Shown here one piece after another: positions 60,356 through 64,000 of a stretch of 64,000 nucleotides of DNA. Position 1 is the stretch's first letter, and each line of letters opens with the position of its first letter. The position numbers and the translations under genes were made by a program. The notes under the pieces are model-generated. The model worked only from the letters and a program-made list of their open reading frames with translations, was not told the DNA's origin and searched no databases. Source of the DNA: Todiramphus chloris collaris (lineage: Eukaryota > Chordata > Aves > Coraciiformes > Alcedinidae). The stretch lies in NCBI GenBank assembly GCA_025345505.1, contig JANVCC010000047.1:9896413-9960412 (forward strand). Reading direction: 5' to 3'.

Positions 60356-63191
60356 GAAGTTGCCGTTTGTCCCTTCCCTGCAAGAACTGGCTGTTCCTTC
60401 GTCTTCTCTTGACTTGTATGCAAGCAAGGCCCTTCCCTCCTGGCTTCCACAATATTGCAGTGATTAATGCACTTCAAAACAACTGGCTTTTATCCATTTA
60501 CTTTTAATCCCTTCAGAGAATGCTAATGGATTTATGAAGGAGGACTTTCCTTTACAGGCATCCTGTTGACTCTTCCCCATCGGGAACAGATATATCCATG
60601 CATCTGCTAATTCTGTTCTTTATTAATTTGCACTTATTCTTAATTTTCACCAGAAACAACTTTGTTTCAAAAGCCAAGTAGATTCTTGTTTTCATGGCTA
60701 CGATCCATCTGATTCTGACAGGAGGGTTTCGGGAGGAAGCAAGTTACTTGGAGTCAGGAGGAAAGAAAAGAACCTTCTCAATTTTATTACTGATGATGTA
60801 AATGTATTTGGGACTAGTCTGTATTCTTATTATTAAACATTCAGCATTAGAAGCTCAAACTATTGATAAAAACAGCTGTATACGATGAAAGTTCTTATTT
60901 GACAGATACCTCTTTTTTTCAAAATACTCGTTAAACTCATTACAGTCAGCAACAATTCTGGCACCACCAAACAATGCAAAGTATGATTGGAAAGGGAAAA
61001 CAAAATCAGGAAGTTTTCACTCTTTCCATACTGAAAATGTATCATAATCTATTGAGTATATTTATATGTGAATCTGACAATTGCAGAATGACCTCATAGC
61101 CTGAATAAACAAATAATAAGCCAGGCTTTATGATCTAAAATTCTTCGTGAGAGCTTTAATTTTTAGATACAGATTGGTATTGAACTCTTTATGTTTTGCT
61201 CTTTTATGATGGTTTATGTTTTCTTGCTGCATGGGTTCAGCCTTGCTAAAATACAGAGGACATTAGTCATCTAAACTAAATGGAAGACAGCAAAAATGCT
61301 CCTAGAAGAAAGAAGACCAGGATAAAATATCCAGAATATCATTTACATGTGCAGTTAAATGTAGTACAACTAAATAAAGACTCAATATTGAAGGGCAAAA
61401 TAAAAATAAATTTTAAAAAGGCTTTTCTTCTGGTGAGATCTTTAATTCTCTCTCCACACTTGGGGAGTGTTTTTCTTATTTTGTCACAGTGTTTTATTTT
61501 GCAACACTAAGCTAAAACTTGCAGAATGTATGAATGAAGTTTTTAATTTCATTGCATTAGGAACATGTTGGGCATGAGCTCTTCTTAACTTGTCAAATGT
61601 AGCTAATATTAAATTTGTTAACAGTATAATAACACAAGACCTGAGCTGTTTGTTTTCTTCAGTATAATGATAATGTTAGTAGATGTGTCGTGACTCAGAA
61701 CATTAGTCCCAAATATGTCTTCTCTTTAAATCTATAGGGCCTGTTTCTGACTGTGGTGCTACAACAATAACTTATGGACAGTATCTGGGAGGACATCCAT
61801 CAGTAGCATCTATTAGATATCTAATGCATAGCAACAGGTGGTGTAGTCCTGAAGTCCTGTGGTTGTGGTGCTTTTAGCGGTCTCATAACAAGACTCATAA
61901 CAAGACACTTCAGAATCCAAGTATTTTATACCAAAATTAAAGACCCAACAACATCAGAGAGGCAGATCTGGAAGCTTGCAGTCGACTATTAATAGCGGAG
62001 TGGCCTAGGAGGAGCAATTCAAAGCAGGAAACACTGATGCTCAGACATGTTTTACTCTCTCTGATGCAGTAGCCAGCATTATGCTGTGCATCTGGGGGAT
62101 GTCTGACAGACTTGGTGAACAGAAGAATGTGTCTATACATTACTGTTGCTCATACAAGAAATGTTGCATCTGGACATGACCCAGAGCCTGTTGATGTCAG
62201 TGGGGATATTCCTCCTACCTCAAGTGATTTAATCTCATGCTGTGTGTTTAGTGGACTTGCAGACTGGTTCTCAGATACTTAATGAGTATTTGAATGTGAT
62301 AATAGTCTGCAGTTCAAAGTGAGCATGAGAAAGATTGTGTGATTGTCTACAAGCTGCTTGCTCTGTAAATTCATGTTGTCTATTCCACATAAATAACGCT
62401 GTAGTTCTGTAACCTTGCAAAACTGTTGGTTTAATATTCCTTTTTTCAGCGTCACTGAAATAATGAGCTTGATTTTTACCTGCAATGTAATGAACAGATA
62501 TTGATATCTTTAAATTACTTCCAAGCTGGTTTAGCAACATTTTTCTTTTCCAAGTAACATTTTTTCTTTTCCACATTAGTATTTGCTGTTGTTTGCTTTC
62601 TTGTATGTTTAACCACCTTGCTGATGGCTTTATACTTTCCTCTTTGAGATTTCTAAGTCTGAGGAAGCATGAGAGTGTCTAGCACCATAGCAATAACTGT
62701 GACTGATGGATCTCTATAATATTAAGGGTAAAGTTAGAAACTAAAGAGCAATAATTTCTGAGGGAAACCATAGAAACAGTTTTCCCACTTCTTACTCTCT
62801 CCTGGTTCCTCAAAAAACCACTAAAGTAGCATGTGGCCTCTATGATGAAAGTTAGCCATAAAATTCTGTCCACACAGCTTAATTACTCACTATGGAGACT
62901 ACAAGAATGTGTAGAAACAATTCTCAACAGGAAACAACAAAATAATATATTTATTTTATGTCTTTTGACAAACTAAGGTATCTTTCTGCCACTCTGCCTT
63001 TGTCATGATGTCCAGTGCATTATCTCCGTTTTCTTTTCACCTTCATGAGTTCAGTTATACTTTTCTTACCCTTGTTCATCCATTGAGATTATACAAATGA
63101 TCCTATAGTTGTCTTAGTAATTTTTTGGGGCACTTCTTAAACAGAAGTACTACATTTTCTGTTGTCAAGGGATATGGTACTGACCATATCA
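60356..63191. other. AT-rich sequence, no gene recognised
   Basis: No repeat family signature or convincing exon, apart from a 12-bp tandem duplication at 61,882-61,905. Confidence 0.55.
61882..61905. repeat. Perfect 12-bp tandem duplication
   Basis: CTCATAACAAGA occurs twice in direct succession. Confidence 0.95.
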
Positions 63192-63371
63192 GTAGGCACT
63201 GGAACAGGCTGCCCAGGGAGGTGGTGGAGTCACCATCCCTGGAGGTGTTTAAAGAACGATTAGATATGGAGCTTGAGGATATGGTGTAGTGGTTGAGAAA
63301 TGCTAGGACAAAGGTTGGACTTGATGACCCTGGAGGTCCTTCCAACCATAATGATTCTATGATTCTATGAT
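63192..63371 (+). mobile_element. CR1 LINE, short 3' tail
   Basis: Forward strand. It begins GCACTGGAACAGGCTGCCCA, passes GGTTGGACTTGATGACCCTG and ends with ATGATTCTATGATTCTATGA, the tandem 8-bp 3' end typical of CR1. It is well preserved but only about 180 bp long. Confidence 0.95.
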
Positions 63372-64000
63372 AATTTTGTTAGATATCTTCATTATGAGAC
63401 CACAAATTTGTGTGCTAATCATACAATTCTGGGACGATGGCATCTGTCTCCTCCCACATTCTTTCCTTCTTCAACACTTGTTTCATCCTGTCACTAGCAC
63501 ACTAGGCATTGGAAAAGTTTAAAAGAACATCTGAGGAAACCTAGCAGATCCTGGACTTTTGAAACTTCTTTTCATTGAAGCAGAAGCTGTTTGTGTTCCC
63601 TTTCTGCCCTTGATGCCAACTGCAAACATGTAAATGTGTTGTTCTGTAAGGCTAGTACTAGTGTCCTACATATAGTGTGTGTCCTGGCTTTGGGGTGGAA
63701 AAAGTCTAACTGCTAGAGTGTACTAGACTGAAGTATCTTTGTTTTTTGGAGGAGACTGTGGGTTCACTATGAAATGTTTCATTTCAGCACATATTTTTAT
63801 ACACCATAAACAGAAAACTGAACAATTCTCAGATAAATACTACAATGCACTTCAGATCTGCCATCCTCCTGTCTTAATTTTAGCAAGGTATTTGTGTAAT
63901 CATTTGTTAATAAAGCCTAAGCTTTGGAAACTCAGTGCTGCAGTCAAAAGTACATCTAATAGTACCTCATGCTTTGCTTACTTGTCTGCCAGTTAGTGAA
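63372..64000. other. AT-rich sequence, no feature seen
   Basis: No recognisable element with confidence. GTGTGTCCTGGCTTTGGG at about 63,677 weakly recalls an LTR start and was not accepted. Confidence 0.5.

Noticed and set aside
63677-63735. Possible LTR start (GTGTCCTGGCTTTGGG)
   Set aside because: Similarity covers only about 20 bases and no further LTR landmarks follow before the window ends.

Overview
This window looks like bird nuclear DNA, probably from a neoavian. The evidence is the repeat content: many Chicken Repeat 1 (CR1) LINE fragments with the characteristic GATTCTATG/GATTCTGTG 3' ends, avian ERVL-type LTRs, AT-rich single-copy sequence, and one fixed-size 100-N assembly gap inside a long C/T tract. 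There is no bacterial-style gene organisation, no rRNA or tRNA gene, and no CRISPR array that I could see. I found no confident host protein-coding gene. The window is best read as intergenic or long-intron sequence carrying retroelements of several ages.

Layout. 1-15.7 kb is AT-rich sequence with short CR1 tails (about 5.2, 7.1, 8.6, 12.7 and 14.0 kb), a weak LTR relic near 3.7 kb and three perfect hairpins. A solo LTR lies at 15.7-16.3 kb. The gap and C/T tract lie at 20.3-20.6 kb. A decayed reverse-strand LTR end, apparently of the 15.7 kb type, lies near 25.0 kb. AT-rich sequence follows to 31.9 kb. A long decayed CR1 covering the reverse-transcriptase region (31.9-33.1 kb) is interrupted by a younger CR1 tail. 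An LTR of about 1.1 kb (34.6-36.5 kb) carries a 777-bp reverse-strand solo LTR flanked by a 4-bp duplication. At 37.1-38.1 kb a CpG-dense, GC-box-rich block runs into a CR1 ORF1 remnant with an esterase-like GDS motif. This is the rarely kept 5' end of a CR1, without its 3' end. 38-58 kb is mostly plain AT-rich DNA with CR1 tails at 42.5 and 50.6 kb. At 58.5-60.4 kb an old, decayed reverse-strand CR1 of a different lineage is split by a younger forward-strand CR1 of about 1.1 kb. A final CR1 tail lies at 63.2 kb.

The retroelements can be ordered in time by nesting: the 58.5-60.4 kb, 31.9-33.1 kb and 34.6-36.5 kb cases are three independent old-interrupted-by-younger pairs. None of the coding remnants is intact.

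A few splice-site-flanked open segments could be exons of an unidentified host gene: minus strand 52,670-52,921; plus strand 53,488-53,571, 11,466-11,516 and 43,990-44,050. Segments like these are expected by chance in 64 kb, so they are reported as leads and not as genes. I saw no convincing new biological system. The most unusual item is the CR1 5' fragment joined to a CpG-dense block.
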